From: Lachnospiraceae bacterium
GTDB taxonomy: Bacteria; Bacillota; Clostridia; Lachnospirales; Lachnospiraceae
DNA length: 64,000 bases
Assembly: GCA_017553505.1 (NCBI GenBank)
Contig: JAFZLD010000009.1
Span: 1 to 64,000 of the forward strand
Direction: 5' to 3'
The notes under the pieces are model-generated. The model saw nothing but the letters and a program-made list of their open reading frames with translations, had not been told where the DNA came from and searched no databases. The translations under genes were made by a program, and so were the position numbers. Below, piece after piece: positions 44,313 to 53,986 of this stretch; the first letter of the stretch is position 1, and each line of letters opens with the position of its first letter.

Positions 44313-45923
44313 TTACTCAAGAATTTCCGCAATTCCTTTGAGTCCCTTTTCTTTGTAAATACGCTTATAATAAGCCACTTCGTCCTGTATCATCTCATCG
44401 ATAACCTTCATTCCGAGAAGCTCTACGGGAGCTTTATCATCGGTCATTATAAGGTCGCCGCCCTTGTACTCTTTCAGGTTGCGGCCCACCATAGATATCA
44501 TGGAATAAAGGCCGGTATCGCCCTCAAGCTCTACATTCCTGTTCATCGTCTCAAGCAACGCTGTGTTATCTGATGCAAACACCTCAGTATTACCCGAGTA
44601 TGAAACATCTACCTTATAAACCTTACCGAATACGCTTGCTATGGTATCGCACAAATACTCATTAATGCTGCCTTCTCCCGAGCCGCGCATGTTCATGTTG
44701 ACTACCATAACTCCGCCGTCCGTCAGGTGTTCTTTGACCAGTGTGAAAAACTCAACGGAAGACATTTGAAAAGGAATGGTAATGTCCTGATAGGCATCCA
44801 CCATGATTACGTCATACTTACCTGCGTCTGCATTAAGAAATGCACGACCATCGTAAGTAACAACCTCTACATCTTCGGGAAGATTAAAGTACTGCTTGGA
44901 AAGTTCTGTAATCTTGTCATCTATCTCAACACCGATAATATCCGTATTGTCAAAATATCTCTTACACTGCGTAGCATACGTACCCGAACCGTTACCGAGG
45001 ATAAGCATCTTAAGCGTATCCTTCTCATGAACCCCGGTCATAAACGGTGCTGCCATGGCGTAGTCGTAATACATGCCCGTTAAGCCCTTATCCTTAACAT
45101 ACACCGACTGCACACCGAACAACACATTTGTCGAAAGAACAACTTCTCTGTCGTCCTCGTACACCTGCAGGTAGTTATAAACCGATTCGCCCTCATAAGT
45201 TAAGTCGTTTTGCCAGAAAGCAAAGCTTGAATTATGGTCAAAAAAGCAGCAAAGGGCGAATATCAGAATACTAACAGGTACCTTCCCCACCTTGAGAAAA
45301 TTTACCTTTATACTCACAAAATAAATGATAGAAAGAATCAAAAGAATGCCTGCAAAAATCAGGAAAGTTATGGATGTTCCGACTGCAGGAATGGTGATAA
45401 ATGTGGGCACGAATGTACCGATAATGCTTCCGATGGTGTTAAAAGCATTAAGGCGCCCCACGATACTTGCACTGTCATCAAGACTGTCCATGGTGAACTT
45501 AACAAGTGACGGCGTAACCGTTCCCAGTAAGAATAACGGGAACACGAATATCACCATACAAGCCGCGAAGCCCGCAATGACAAGGAAGTTCGCATTAACA
45601 GCCACAACTATAAGCGCCGAAAGCCCTATAATTATATACTTACCGACTACCGGTATCAGCGCCAGCCACACCGCCGCGATAATAATGCGTCCGTAAAGCT
45701 TGTCGGGATTGGGATCCTTGTCGGCCTTTCTTCCTCCGTACAGATTACCCAGTGCCATCGCTATCATGATGGTACCGATGATTATCGTCCACACAATCTG
45801 TGATGAACTGAAATAAGGCGCCAGCAGTCTGCTCGCACCAAGTTCTGCAGCCATAACTGCCATTCCCGCAAAGAATTCAGTTAAGTACAGATACAGTTTA
45901 TTCTTTAATATCTTTCTGTCCAT
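44313..45923 (-). CDS. Fused membrane/spermidine synthase-like protein
   Basis: A 536-residue protein with an N-terminal membrane half of about seven helices (about 8-230, MFS-like) and a C-terminal spermidine-synthase-type Rossmann domain: LILGNGSGTYATQCKRYF (motif I), VEIDDKITELSKQYF, then VTYDGRAFL and MVDAYQDITIPFQ. Members of this fused family are widespread but mostly uncharacterised; aminopropyl transfer or a methyltransferase-like reaction at the membrane is possible. GAGGGG precedes the ATG. Confidence 0.85.
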   Translation of the reverse strand: MDRKILKNKLYLYLTEFFAGMAVMAAELGASRLLAPYFSSSQIVWTIIIGTIMIAMALGNLYGGRKADKDPNPDKLYGRIIIAAVWLALIPVVGKYIIIGLSALIVVAVNANFLVIAGFAACMVIFVFPLFLLGTVTPSLVKFTMDSLDDSASIVGRLNAFNTIGSIIGTFVPTFITIPAVGTSITFLIFAGILLILSIIYFVSIKVNFLKVGKVPVSILIFALCCFFDHNSSFAFWQNDLTYEGESVYNYLQVYEDDREVVLSTNVLFGVQSVYVKDKGLTGMYYDYAMAAPFMTGVHEKDTLKMLILGNGSGTYATQCKRYFDNTDIIGVEIDDKITELSKQYFNLPEDVEVVTYDGRAFLNADAGKYDVIMVDAYQDITIPFQMSSVEFFTLVKEHLTDGGVMVVNMNMRGSGEGSINEYLCDTIASVFGKVYKVDVSYSGNTEVFASDNTALLETMNRNVELEGDTGLYSMISMVGRNLKEYKGGDLIMTDDKAPVELLGMKVIDEMIQDEVAYYKRIYKEKGLKGIAEILE

Positions 45924-46026
45924 GGGAACCCCTCAAGATATGCCATAATCCACCCGTTTGGGCTTTAATTGGCTTTTATACAATCAGATTATAGCATATC
46001 GGGAGTTTCTTCTTCACATTAAATTA

Positions 46027-46842
46027 TTATAAAAATTTCTTGGGAATTCTGACCCCGAAAGCATCGCCGAGACTTATTAAATCTTCCGAAGTGATGCTTT
46101 GTCTTCGCGCGTTAGTCATTGAAAGAATCTTTACCAGCACCTCGGATGCTTTTTCCGCCGTATGCATAAGACCAAAGGTTAAGTCAAAGTCTTCTCCCGC
46201 CACAAAAAGTCCGTGGTGTGCCCATACGGTAACGTCGTATTCTTTCATCTTTTCAACCGTTGCAAGCGCAATTTCTCTTCCCCCCGGCACCATCCACTTC
46301 ACAACTCCGACTCCCTTAGGAAAAATAACGGGACACTCCGTCATAGTTTCCCAAAGTTCTCTTGTGAACACTTCATCCTTAAGAGGGAGCACGAAAGTCA
46401 GCGCTATAAGATTGGCGGGATGCGCATGATATATCACTCTGTAACGCCCGTCGGTATACATTTTCTTTATTTCGTGATTCATTAAATGCGTGGGAAGCTC
46501 GCTTGTGGGGCGGGCGCCGTTTAAAAACCCCCATACAATGCTGTATTTCTCACCTTTTTCGTCAATCTTTATTATTCCGATATTTTCTTCCGGGCTTGCG
46601 GCCACATTGGCAAAATACTTGCCCGAACCCGTCACCAGAAAGTATTCCCCGGCCAGTCTTGGGACGCTTACACCTATTTCTCTCCATGCATCCGACTCGT
46701 GTATTTCTGCCTTAATCAGTTCAAGTTCGTTACCCTTTATGCGGTAAGACAGATTCCCCCCGTTTCGCTCGTGCCAACCCATCTTGCTGCCGTTTTCACA
46801 CATATTGCAAAACCCTTTTACAAACTCCGCATCAGTTATCAT
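46027..46842 (-). CDS. rhaD: Rhamnulose-1-phosphate aldolase
   Basis: A 271-residue class II zinc aldolase that splits L-rhamnulose 1-phosphate into dihydroxyacetone phosphate and L-lactaldehyde. Start MWHERNGGNLSYRI-like, zinc His motif YHAHPANLIAL (about 138-148) and the later His in WAHHGLFVAG (about 207-216) are typical of RhaD. It lies 5 bp after rhaA with AGGATAA upstream and is the last gene of rhaB-rhaA-rhaD. Confidence 0.95.
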   Translation of the reverse strand: MITDAEFVKGFCNMCENGSKMGWHERNGGNLSYRIKGNELELIKAEIHESDAWREIGVSVPRLAGEYFLVTGSGKYFANVAASPEENIGIIKIDEKGEKYSIVWGFLNGARPTSELPTHLMNHEIKKMYTDGRYRVIYHAHPANLIALTFVLPLKDEVFTRELWETMTECPVIFPKGVGVVKWMVPGGREIALATVEKMKEYDVTVWAHHGLFVAGEDFDLTFGLMHTAEKASEVLVKILSMTNARRQSITSEDLISLGDAFGVRIPKKFL

Positions 46843-46847
46843 TGCAT

Positions 46848-48107
46848 TTATCCTCGTTTCGTCAAAACTTCTTTTTCGTATCTGTAAATTGCCCCATAAA
46901 GATCGATATCCTTAACAACTCCGCCCATCTCACAGTATTCATCCCAGATATCGCCGAAAGGAAGCATTTTAATCATCTCCTGGCTTATCATAAGTTCCGT
47001 CATACGATTCTCATCCTGAAGCTTTTTGAGCTTCTCATAGGGTGTAAGCAAGGCCATAAGAAGCGCCTTTTCAATACTTCTCATTCCGACAGCCCATGCC
47101 GCAATTCGATTAATACTTGCATCAAAGAAATCAAGCGCAACATGCACCCTCTCAAGCGCATCGCAACGCACTATTTCCTTGGCTATTTCCCTGGTCTCGT
47201 CATCAAGTATCACCACATGGTCCGAATCCCATCTGACACCTCTTGTAATGTGAAGCGCAATCTCGTCAAAAAACGCAAGCAACGCCGGAATCTTGTCTGA
47301 CACCACTTCCGTCGGATGATAATGCCCATTGTCCATAAGCGGAAGACATCCTTCGTGAAACGCCGCAAAAGAAAGGGCAAACTCACCGCTTCCCGCCGTA
47401 TAAGACTCCACACCGATTCCAAATACCTTAGACTCAACCGTCACCTTCACAAGTTTCCTGTCATACGGCTCTTTAAGAATCTCCTCTATAGATTCTTTGT
47501 ATCTGATACGCGGTCCCATTCTGTCTGCGGGTACATCCTTGAATCCATCGCCTATCCAGATATTCATGACACAAGGCACACCCGTTTCGCGGGCAAAATA
47601 TTCGGAAATCCTGATGCAGGCCTTTCCGTGATTAATCCAGAATTTACGCACCTCCGGGTCGGGGCTTGTGAGTGTAAGCCCGTCCTTACACATGGGATGA
47701 GAAAAGAAAGTGGGATTAAAATCAATTCCCAAATGTCTCTTTACCGCGTAATCCACCCACGCCTTAAAGTGCTTCGGCTCAAGCCTGTCTCTGTCAGCAT
47801 ATTCGCCGTTTTCAAAAATCGCATAGCTTGCATGCAGATTGATTTTCTTCATGCCCGGACAAAGGGACATTGCCTTGTCCATATCCGACATAAGTTCTTC
47901 CGGCGTCCTTGCCTTACCGGGATAGTTACCGGTAGTCTGTATGCCGCCTGTTAAGGGGCCCTTACTGTCGAATCCCGAAACGTCATCTCCCTGCCAGCAA
48001 TGTACGGATATCAGCACCTTCGAAAGTCTCTCTATTGCGCGGTCGACATCGACTCCCAGCTCTTCAAAGAGTTTTTTGGACTCTTCGTATCTTTCTTTGA
48101 CTGTCAT
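46848..48107 (-). CDS. rhaA: L-rhamnose isomerase
   Basis: A 419-residue TIM-barrel isomerase converting L-rhamnose to L-rhamnulose. It has the RhaA start SVHCWQGDDVSGF, GGIQTTGNYPGKARTPEEL (about 53-71) and the metal-site region with DNGHYHPTEVV (about 255-266). Length is normal. It overlaps rhaB by ATGA, so translation is coupled. Confidence 0.96.
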   Translation of the reverse strand: MTVKERYEESKKLFEELGVDVDRAIERLSKVLISVHCWQGDDVSGFDSKGPLTGGIQTTGNYPGKARTPEELMSDMDKAMSLCPGMKKINLHASYAIFENGEYADRDRLEPKHFKAWVDYAVKRHLGIDFNPTFFSHPMCKDGLTLTSPDPEVRKFWINHGKACIRISEYFARETGVPCVMNIWIGDGFKDVPADRMGPRIRYKESIEEILKEPYDRKLVKVTVESKVFGIGVESYTAGSGEFALSFAAFHEGCLPLMDNGHYHPTEVVSDKIPALLAFFDEIALHITRGVRWDSDHVVILDDETREIAKEIVRCDALERVHVALDFFDASINRIAAWAVGMRSIEKALLMALLTPYEKLKKLQDENRMTELMISQEMIKMLPFGDIWDEYCEMGGVVKDIDLYGAIYRYEKEVLTKRG

Positions 48108-49522
48108 GCCTTTTCTCCTTCGTAATCATATTTCTTAACGGCAAAAGAACGGTATACGCACTCTCTTGCCTCTGTAAGATTCTTAAACCTGCCGGCTTTA
48201 ATCATCTGAGCCAGCGCGTTTCCTATGGCCGTAGCCTCCGCCGGCCCCGTATATACCGGCTTTTTAAGAAGCTTGGCTATCTCCCTGTTAAGGAAATCAA
48301 CATTTGAACCGCCTCCGACAATGTAGAGTACATCGTGAGAAACGCCGGTAGTCTTTTCTATTTCTTCAAAGGTCTCAACGTAACACTCCGCAAGGCTTTT
48401 ATAAATAACCGCCGCAAGCTGACCCAGCTTAAACGGAACCTGCTGACCGCTGTTAATGCAATACTGCCTTATGGCTGTCGACATGTTTTTGGGTGCAAAA
48501 AACCTTTGTGAATTAACATCGACTCGCGCCTCAATATTCCCGTATTCTTCCGCCAGTTCCGCTATTTCCGCATAGGAAATGTCTTCCGTCAATTCTTTTT
48601 TTACCGATTGAATCATCCAAAGACCCATTATATTTTTAAGAAATCTGAAGCGTTTATCGTAGCCGCCTTCATTGGTAAAATTATATTTACAGCTGTCGTC
48701 GTTTATGATTGCGCTGTCTGTTTCCGTGCCCATTAACGACCAGGTTCCTGAACTTATGTAAACCGAATTTGTTTCTTTTGCCGGAATAGCCATCACGGCC
48801 GATGCTGTGTCGTGGCTTGCGCACATAACCACTTCACAATTGAATCCTACCTTCGTCGCGATTTCTTTTTTCAGCTTGCCTACGGTAGTCCCCGGCATAT
48901 TGAGTGGCAAAAAAATGTCTTGCGGGAGGCCGAGACTTTCAATCAGCTGCCTGTCCCAGTCATAAGTACCGGGATTTACGAGGCCCGTAGATGTCGCGTT
49001 TGTATACTCAGACTTCTTAACACCCGTAAGAAGATAGTTAAAATAATCCGGAAGCATCAGGAACGCAGAAGCCGCTTCAAGTCTCTCAGGCTCATTGATT
49101 CTGTCTGCGGTAAGCTGGTAGATTGTATTAAATATCTGCTTTTGGATGCCTGTTCTTAAATAAAGTTCATCCTCCGAAATGATTTCATAGACTTTTTGAT
49201 CCATGCCTTCGGTTCTTGAATCCCGATAAGCATATACGGAACCGACAAGCTTATCTTCTTCATCCGTCAAAGCATAATCCACCGCCCAGGTATCTATAGA
49301 CATGCTTACGGGAATAATGCCTGCCTCGGCACATTTTCGCATTCCCGTAACGATTTCAGTAAAGAGTTTCTTGGTGTTCCATACAAGATGCCCGTTCTTT
49401 TTACTCATTCCGTTCTCGAAGCGATATATCTCTTTAAGCTTAAGCTTTCCCCGTTCAAAGCTCATAATCATGTGCCTTCCGCTTGATGCCCCTATATCGA
49501 CGGCAAGATAACAGTCACTCAT
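48104..49522 (-). CDS. rhaB: Rhamnulokinase
   Basis: A 472-residue FGGY-family sugar kinase that phosphorylates L-rhamnulose at O-1. Phosphate-1 motif LAVDIGASSGRHM at the start, the ATP-site YISSGTWSLMGTE (about 243-255) and the adenosine motif YIVGGGSNVDFLNR (about 387-400). The longest frame begins at 49549; ATG 49522 follows AAAGGA by six bases and gives the family start MSDCYLAVDIG. It is the first gene of rhaBAD and divergent to the AraC gene. Confidence 0.95.
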   Translation of the reverse strand: MSDCYLAVDIGASSGRHMIMSFERGKLKLKEIYRFENGMSKKNGHLVWNTKKLFTEIVTGMRKCAEAGIIPVSMSIDTWAVDYALTDEEDKLVGSVYAYRDSRTEGMDQKVYEIISEDELYLRTGIQKQIFNTIYQLTADRINEPERLEAASAFLMLPDYFNYLLTGVKKSEYTNATSTGLVNPGTYDWDRQLIESLGLPQDIFLPLNMPGTTVGKLKKEIATKVGFNCEVVMCASHDTASAVMAIPAKETNSVYISSGTWSLMGTETDSAIINDDSCKYNFTNEGGYDKRFRFLKNIMGLWMIQSVKKELTEDISYAEIAELAEEYGNIEARVDVNSQRFFAPKNMSTAIRQYCINSGQQVPFKLGQLAAVIYKSLAECYVETFEEIEKTTGVSHDVLYIVGGGSNVDFLNREIAKLLKKPVYTGPAEATAIGNALAQMIKAGRFKNLTEARECVYRSFAVKKYDYEGEKA

Positions 49523-49542
49523 TTTCAATCCTTTCTTGCAAA

Positions 49543-49560
49543 TAAGCATTTTCTAAGCAT
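49543..49560. promoter_or_regulatory. Direct repeat between rhaB and the AraC gene
   Basis: TAAGCAT (49543-49549) and TAAGCAT (49554-49560) have an 11-bp period, the geometry of AraC-family half-sites, 21 bp upstream of rhaB. An inverted repeat AGGTCC/GGACCT (49615-49620/49638-49643) precedes the AraC gene start. Confidence 0.5.
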
Positions 49561-49661
49561 ACTGGATTTTTCTTGGTATAGCTGTTATGATAGATGGGTA
49601 GTCTAAGAATTTTTAGGTCCTTTATTGCATGAAATAGGGACCTTTCTTGCAGGGTGCAATT

Positions 49662-50636
49662 ATGACCGACAGAATAATAGAATACTTAAGTACCATAACG
49701 GATGAAGAAAAAAGAATACTCAAAGAAAACGCAGACATCAATCAGGCGGATTACACATCTTCCATTGACTTTGTGGTAGATAACAAGAAACTGCTTCAGA
49801 AGGGGCAGCTGATAGAAATTCGCCCCCACACACGATTTGCCCACTTTCCGAGGCACAGCCACAATTACGTGGAAATGGTGTATATGTGTCAGGGCTCGAC
49901 GACGCATATCATTAACGGGCGTGAGCGGATTACTCTGGCTGCCGGAGACATTCTTTTTATGAACCAGCATGCGACCCATGAAATATTGCCCGCCTCGGAA
50001 ACGGATCTTGCGGTTAACTTTATAATTCTGCCTGAGTTTTTCGACCGCTCACTTTCGATGATTGAGCAGGATAACGTCGTGAGACACTTCCTGATTTCGG
50101 CGCTGACCGGTGAGATGTCTTCGGTCAATCACTTGTACTTTAAGACAAGCGATATTGTGCCGATTCATAATCTTATCGAAAATATGCTTGTGACCCTTAT
50201 AGACAAAAAGCCCGGAACCTATAACATAAACACCGTTACTATGGGACTTTTGCTCATGAATCTTTCGGTGTTTTGTGAGACTATCGATATAGATGCCAGT
50301 GATTATGAGAAAAATCTGGTGCTTAGAATACTTAAGACCATAGAGACCAATTACAGTACGACGTCGCTTAATGAAATATCGGGAGACCTTAAGCTCCCCG
50401 AATACTACTTAAGCCGCCTGCTAAAGAAATATACAGGACATAACTTTAAAGAGCTGTTAAAGCAGCAAAAACTGCAGCAAGCCGTATATTTGCTCGACAA
50501 TTCTTCACTTTCCGTAGACAGAATAATGGAGAAGCTCGGATACAACAACAGCAGTTATTTCTACCGGGCTTTCAAAGAAAAATACTCAGTGTCCCCCGCC
50601 GATTATCGTAAGAAAAACGGCTCAAGCAAGACTTAA
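49662..50636 (+). CDS. AraC-family regulator of rhamnose genes
   Basis: A 324-residue regulator: cupin sensor (about 55-150; FPRHSHNYVEMVYMCQG, LAAGDILFMNQHATHEI) and C-terminal double HTH (about 220-318; SLNEISGDLKLPEYYLSRLLKK and SVDRIMEKLGYNNSSYFYRAFK). The longest frame begins with a TTG at 49647; ATG 49662 lies six bases after AGGGTG and is used. Divergence from rhaBAD suggests it is the L-rhamnose-responsive activator, a RhaR/RhaS counterpart. Its end carries a hairpin that can terminate the convergent pdxK gene. Confidence 0.88.
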   Translation: MTDRIIEYLSTITDEEKRILKENADINQADYTSSIDFVVDNKKLLQKGQLIEIRPHTRFAHFPRHSHNYVEMVYMCQGSTTHIINGRERITLAAGDILFMNQHATHEILPASETDLAVNFIILPEFFDRSLSMIEQDNVVRHFLISALTGEMSSVNHLYFKTSDIVPIHNLIENMLVTLIDKKPGTYNINTVTMGLLLMNLSVFCETIDIDASDYEKNLVLRILKTIETNYSTTSLNEISGDLKLPEYYLSRLLKKYTGHNFKELLKQQKLQQAVYLLDNSSLSVDRIMEKLGYNNSSYFYRAFKEKYSVSPADYRKKNGSSKT

Positions 50637-50642
50637 GCCGTT
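50616..50642. terminator. Hairpin shared by the AraC and pdxK gene ends
   Basis: AACGGCT/AGCCGTT (50616-50622/50636-50642) overlaps the AraC stop codon; on the minus strand TTTTTCTT follows it, a terminator for the convergent pdxK. Confidence 0.7.
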
Positions 50643-50652
50643 AATGTTCAAA

Positions 50653-51483
50653 TTATTGTATTGCCTTCACCAAAGAAGGGATGGTTGCTTCAAAGTCTAC
50701 GCCATACCAGGGCTTCTTGGGATTTTTAAGCGTCTCCTCGATGGTAAGCGCTGTATAATCGGCCGCAATCTTGAAGGCTTCGTACAGGCTCTTTCCTCTG
50801 AGCAATGCGCCGACTGCCGTACTTGAGAAAAGATCGCCGGTACCGTGATAAGAAGCGTCTACACGGTCGTTCTGATACGAGAAGTATTCTTTGGCCTCAC
50901 GGTCGTAACCGTATACGCCGGTCTTGCCCTTCTCTAAGGATACGCCGGTCAGGACGCTTACTTTGGCTCCGAGGTCGTTAAGGCGTGACAAAAGCAACTT
51001 GATGTAATCCTCACCGTACTCCTCGCGGTACTCGGTACCGGTCATGAAGGCTGCTTCGGTGATGTTCGGAACTATAACGTCCGCACCGGCACAGAGTTCT
51101 GCGTTCTTTTTAACGTATTCGTCATTGAATGCGGCATAGAGCTTGCCGTTATCGGCCATTACGGGATCCACGAAGACAAAAGAACCTTCTTTCTTAAAAT
51201 CCCTGAATATACCCTTCATAAGCTCAATCTCTTCGATTGTGCCTAGATACCCTGTATAGATTCCGTCAAATTCCACTTTCTCGCTCTTCCAGTGGTTGAC
51301 GATGGGTGTAATCTGGTCGGATAAGTCCTTGACCGTGAAGTTCTTAAACATGGTGTGTGTGGAAAGAACCGCCGTAGGCAGGATTACAGTCTCCACTCCC
51401 ATGGCTGAGAGTACCGGAAGCGCTATTGTAAGTGAGCACTTTCCGAGGCAGGAAATATCCTGAATTGTAAGTACACGTTTCAT
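50653..51483 (-). CDS. pdxK: Pyridoxal/pyridoxamine kinase
   Basis: A 276-residue PfkB/ribokinase-superfamily kinase that phosphorylates vitamin B6 vitamers. It has the family start VLTIQDISCLGKCSLTIALP, FDGIYTGYLG (about 76-85) and the anion-hole motif DASYHGTGDLFSS (about 213-225). The longest frame starts at 51519; ATG 51483 follows AAGGAG by seven bases. It lies 69 bp after cysK, separated by a terminator-like hairpin. PLP is the cofactor of both cysteine-forming enzymes encoded upstream, so the order is functionally sensible. Confidence 0.93.
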   Translation of the reverse strand: MKRVLTIQDISCLGKCSLTIALPVLSAMGVETVILPTAVLSTHTMFKNFTVKDLSDQITPIVNHWKSEKVEFDGIYTGYLGTIEEIELMKGIFRDFKKEGSFVFVDPVMADNGKLYAAFNDEYVKKNAELCAGADVIVPNITEAAFMTGTEYREEYGEDYIKLLLSRLNDLGAKVSVLTGVSLEKGKTGVYGYDREAKEYFSYQNDRVDASYHGTGDLFSSTAVGALLRGKSLYEAFKIAADYTALTIEETLKNPKKPWYGVDFEATIPSLVKAIQ

Positions 51484-51505
51484 ACCATTCTCCTTGATAA
51501 AAAAA

Positions 51506-51530
51506 GTCCCGGCCGGCAAGCGGCCGAGAC
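51506..51530 (-). terminator. Terminator between cysK and pdxK
   Basis: A GC-rich stem (GTCTCGGCCG with CGGCCGGGAC on the minus strand) followed by seven T. It should stop most cysK transcripts before pdxK. Confidence 0.85.
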
Positions 51531-51552
51531 CTTAAATGCATTAGTCGTTTAT

Positions 51553-52485
51553 TTATTCTGTGAATAAAGGTGTTGAGTAGTATCTGTCACCGCTGTCGGG
51601 AAGTAAAACTACGATGGTCTTGCCCTTATTCTCGGGACGCTTTGCAAGCTCGATTGCTCCAAAGAGTGCTGCGCCTGATGAGATACCTACGAGGATACCT
51701 TCTTTTCTGGCAAGAAGCTTAGCGGTTGCAAAAGCATCTTCATTGGTGGCATCGAATACTTCGTCGTAGATTTTGGTGTTAAGTACGTCCGGAACGAAGC
51801 CTGCGCCGATACCCTGAATCTTGTGAGCGCCTGCGTGACCCTCTGACAATACGGGTGAATCTTTGGGTTCAAGGGCTACAACCTTAACTGCGGGGTTCTT
51901 GCTCTTAAGGTACTCGCCTGTACCGGTAACGGTACCGCCTGTGCCTACACCTGCGATGAAGATATCAACCTTACCGTCTGTGTCTTCCCAGATTTCGGGG
52001 CCGGTGGTCTCTCTGTGAATCTTGGGGTTAGCGGGGTTAACAAACTGTCCGGGGATGAAACCGCCGGGAATTTCTGCCTTAAGTTCTTCGGCCTTGGCAA
52101 TGGCACCCTTCATGCCCTTGGCGCCTTCGGTAAGTACGATTTCTGCGCCGTATGCCTTTAATATATTACGTCTCTCAACGCTCATGGTCTCGGGCATTGT
52201 AAGAATAATTCTGTAGCCCTTGGCTGCTGCGATTGATGCAAGACCGATACCGGTGTTACCGGAAGTAGGCTCGATGATTACGGAACCGGGCTTTAATGCG
52301 CCGGATTTCTCTGCATCTTCAATCATGGCCTTGGCAATTCTGTCCTTAACGCTTCCTGCGGGGTTTAAATATTCGAGCTTAACCAATACAGTTGCTTCAA
52401 GTCCCAGTTCTTTTTCAATGTTTGTAACTTCCACGAGGGGAGTCTTTCCGATGAGGTCGAGTGTTCCTTTAAAAATCTTTGACAT
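51553..52485 (-). CDS. cysK: Cysteine synthase A (O-acetylserine sulfhydrylase)
   Basis: A 310-residue PLP enzyme, the second cysteine-forming enzyme of this locus. Lysine in [14 protein letters not shown] (about 40-53) binds [20 protein letters not shown] (about 70-86) binds the substrate carboxylate; [16 protein letters not shown] (about 175-190) and the Ser in SSGAALFGA complete the phosphate site. It follows metY by 58 bp and shares its leader. AAGGAG precedes the ATG. Confidence 0.96.
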   Translation of the reverse strand: MSKIFKGTLDLIGKTPLVEVTNIEKELGLEATVLVKLEYLNPAGSVKDRIAKAMIEDAEKSGALKPGSVIIEPTSGNTGIGLASIAAAKGYRIILTMPETMSVERRNILKAYGAEIVLTEGAKGMKGAIAKAEELKAEIPGGFIPGQFVNPANPKIHRETTGPEIWEDTDGKVDIFIAGVGTGGTVTGTGEYLKSKNPAVKVVALEPKDSPVLSEGHAGAHKIQGIGAGFVPDVLNTKIYDEVFDATNEDAFATAKLLARKEGILVGISSGAALFGAIELAKRPENKGKTIVVLLPDSGDRYYSTPLFTE

Positions 52486-52543
52486 AGTGTTCTCCTTCTT
52501 TCTTTAAAATTAATTCTAACCCTTTTACTCATTTTTGCAATTC

Positions 52544-53824
52544 CTAAATAGCCGAGAAGCCCTTTTCCAAATCGGCTATGATATCATCGATATGCTCTGT
52601 GCCGATTGAAAGTCTGATGGTGTTCTGATTGATTCCCTGATCCTTAAGCTCAGCCTCGGAAAGCTGTGAGTGAGTGGTGGATGCGGGATGAATTACAAGG
52701 CTCTTAACATCCGCAACGTTGGCAAGAAGTGAGAAAATCTTTAAGTTGTCGATGAACTTCCAGGCCTCTTCCTTGCCGCCCTTAATATCGAATGTAAAGA
52801 TTGAAGCTCCGCCATTGGGGAAATACTTCTTGTAAAGCGCATGGTCGGGATGATCTTCAAGTGAAGGATGGTTAACCTTCTCTACCTTCGGGTGGTTCTT
52901 TAAGAACTCAACAACCTTTTTGGTGTTCTCCGCGTGTCTGTCGAGTCTTAAAGAAAGTGTCTCAACGCCCTGCAAAAGAAGGAAAGCGTTGAAAGGTGAA
53001 ATTGTAGCACCCGTATCTCTTAAGAGAATAGCTCTGATGTAAGTTACGAAAGCTGCGGGGCCTACTACATCGTAGAAAGAAACACCGTGGTAGCTGGGGT
53101 TAGGAGCTGCAATCTGGGGATATTTACCGCTCTCTTTCCAGTTAAACTTACCGCTCTCGATGATGATACCGCCGAGTGTGGTGCCGTGGCCGCCGATAAA
53201 CTTGGTAGCTGAGTGAACTACGATATCAGCTCCGTGCTCGAAAGGACGGATAAGATAAGGTGTTCCGAAGGTGTTGTCCACTACTACGGGAAGTCCGTGC
53301 TTGTGAGCTATCTCTGCGATAGCGTCAATGTCCGGAATGTCGCTGTTGGGGTTGCCGAGAGTCTCAAGGTAGATGGCTCTGGTGTTGTCCTTAATTGCGG
53401 CTTCAACCTCTGCAAGATTGTGTGCATCAACGAATGTAGTGGTAATGCCATACTGGGGAAGAGTATGTGCAAGAAGGTTGTAACTTCCGCCGTAGATTGT
53501 CTTCTGAGCTACGATGTGACCGCCGTTAGCTGCAAGTGCTTCGATTGTATATGTAATAGCTGCCGCTCCGGATGCAAGTGCAAGTGCTGCGCTGCCGCCT
53601 TCAAGTGCCGCTATTCTCTTTTCTAAAACGTCCTGTGTGGAATTGGTAAGTCTTCCGTAAATGTTACCTGCATCTGCAAGACCGAAACGATCTGCAGCGT
53701 GCTTGCTGTTATGGAATACATATGATGTTGTCTGGTAAATCGGAACCGCTCTGGAATCGGTTGCGGGGTCTGCTTCTTCCTGTCCTACGTGTAACTGTAA
53801 TGTTTCAAATCTGTAATCGCTCAT
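52544..53824 (-). CDS. metY: O-acetylhomoserine/O-acetylserine sulfhydrylase
   Basis: A 426-residue Cys/Met-metabolism PLP enzyme of the MetY type, producing homocysteine (or cysteine) from O-acetylhomoserine and sulfide. Family start FETLQLHVGQEEADPATDSRAVPIYQTTSYVF; PLP lysine in SATKFIGGHGTTLGG (about 205-219). It is the first structural gene behind the 330-bp leader holding the cysteine-rich peptide and attenuator. The MetY length (about 425-430) separates it from the shorter MetB/MetC group. Confidence 0.94.
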   Translation of the reverse strand: MSDYRFETLQLHVGQEEADPATDSRAVPIYQTTSYVFHNSKHAADRFGLADAGNIYGRLTNSTQDVLEKRIAALEGGSAALALASGAAAITYTIEALAANGGHIVAQKTIYGGSYNLLAHTLPQYGITTTFVDAHNLAEVEAAIKDNTRAIYLETLGNPNSDIPDIDAIAEIAHKHGLPVVVDNTFGTPYLIRPFEHGADIVVHSATKFIGGHGTTLGGIIIESGKFNWKESGKYPQIAAPNPSYHGVSFYDVVGPAAFVTYIRAILLRDTGATISPFNAFLLLQGVETLSLRLDRHAENTKKVVEFLKNHPKVEKVNHPSLEDHPDHALYKKYFPNGGASIFTFDIKGGKEEAWKFIDNLKIFSLLANVADVKSLVIHPASTTHSQLSEAELKDQGINQNTIRLSIGTEHIDDIIADLEKGFSAI

Positions 53825-53875
53825 GATAATGTTCTCCTGTTCTTATGTTCAATATTTCAAAGTCTGCTTGTAATT

Positions 53876-53895
53876 GAGTTTCTCTTGAGAAACTC
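53876..53895 (-). other. Perfect hairpin in the metY leader
   Basis: GAGTTTCTC/GAGAAACTC (53876-53884/53887-53895) has a 2-base gap, about 50 bp before the metY start. It may affect translation or mRNA stability. Confidence 0.5.
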
Positions 53896-53955
53896 ATGCG
53901 CCGAGCACGATTGCCTAAGCAATATATTTCCGCTCGTGCGAGTGTGAATTGTATT

Positions 53956-53986
53956 GGCTATTTTTGTGTTTTATACAAAAATAGCC
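53956..53986 (-). promoter_or_regulatory. Second anti-terminator-like hairpin of the metY leader
   Basis: A perfect 12-bp stem GGCTATTTTTGT/ACAAAAATAGCC (53956-53967/53975-53986). On the minus strand it pairs the distal arm and T tract of the attenuator terminator with sequence further downstream. It cannot coexist with the terminator. Confidence 0.7.
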
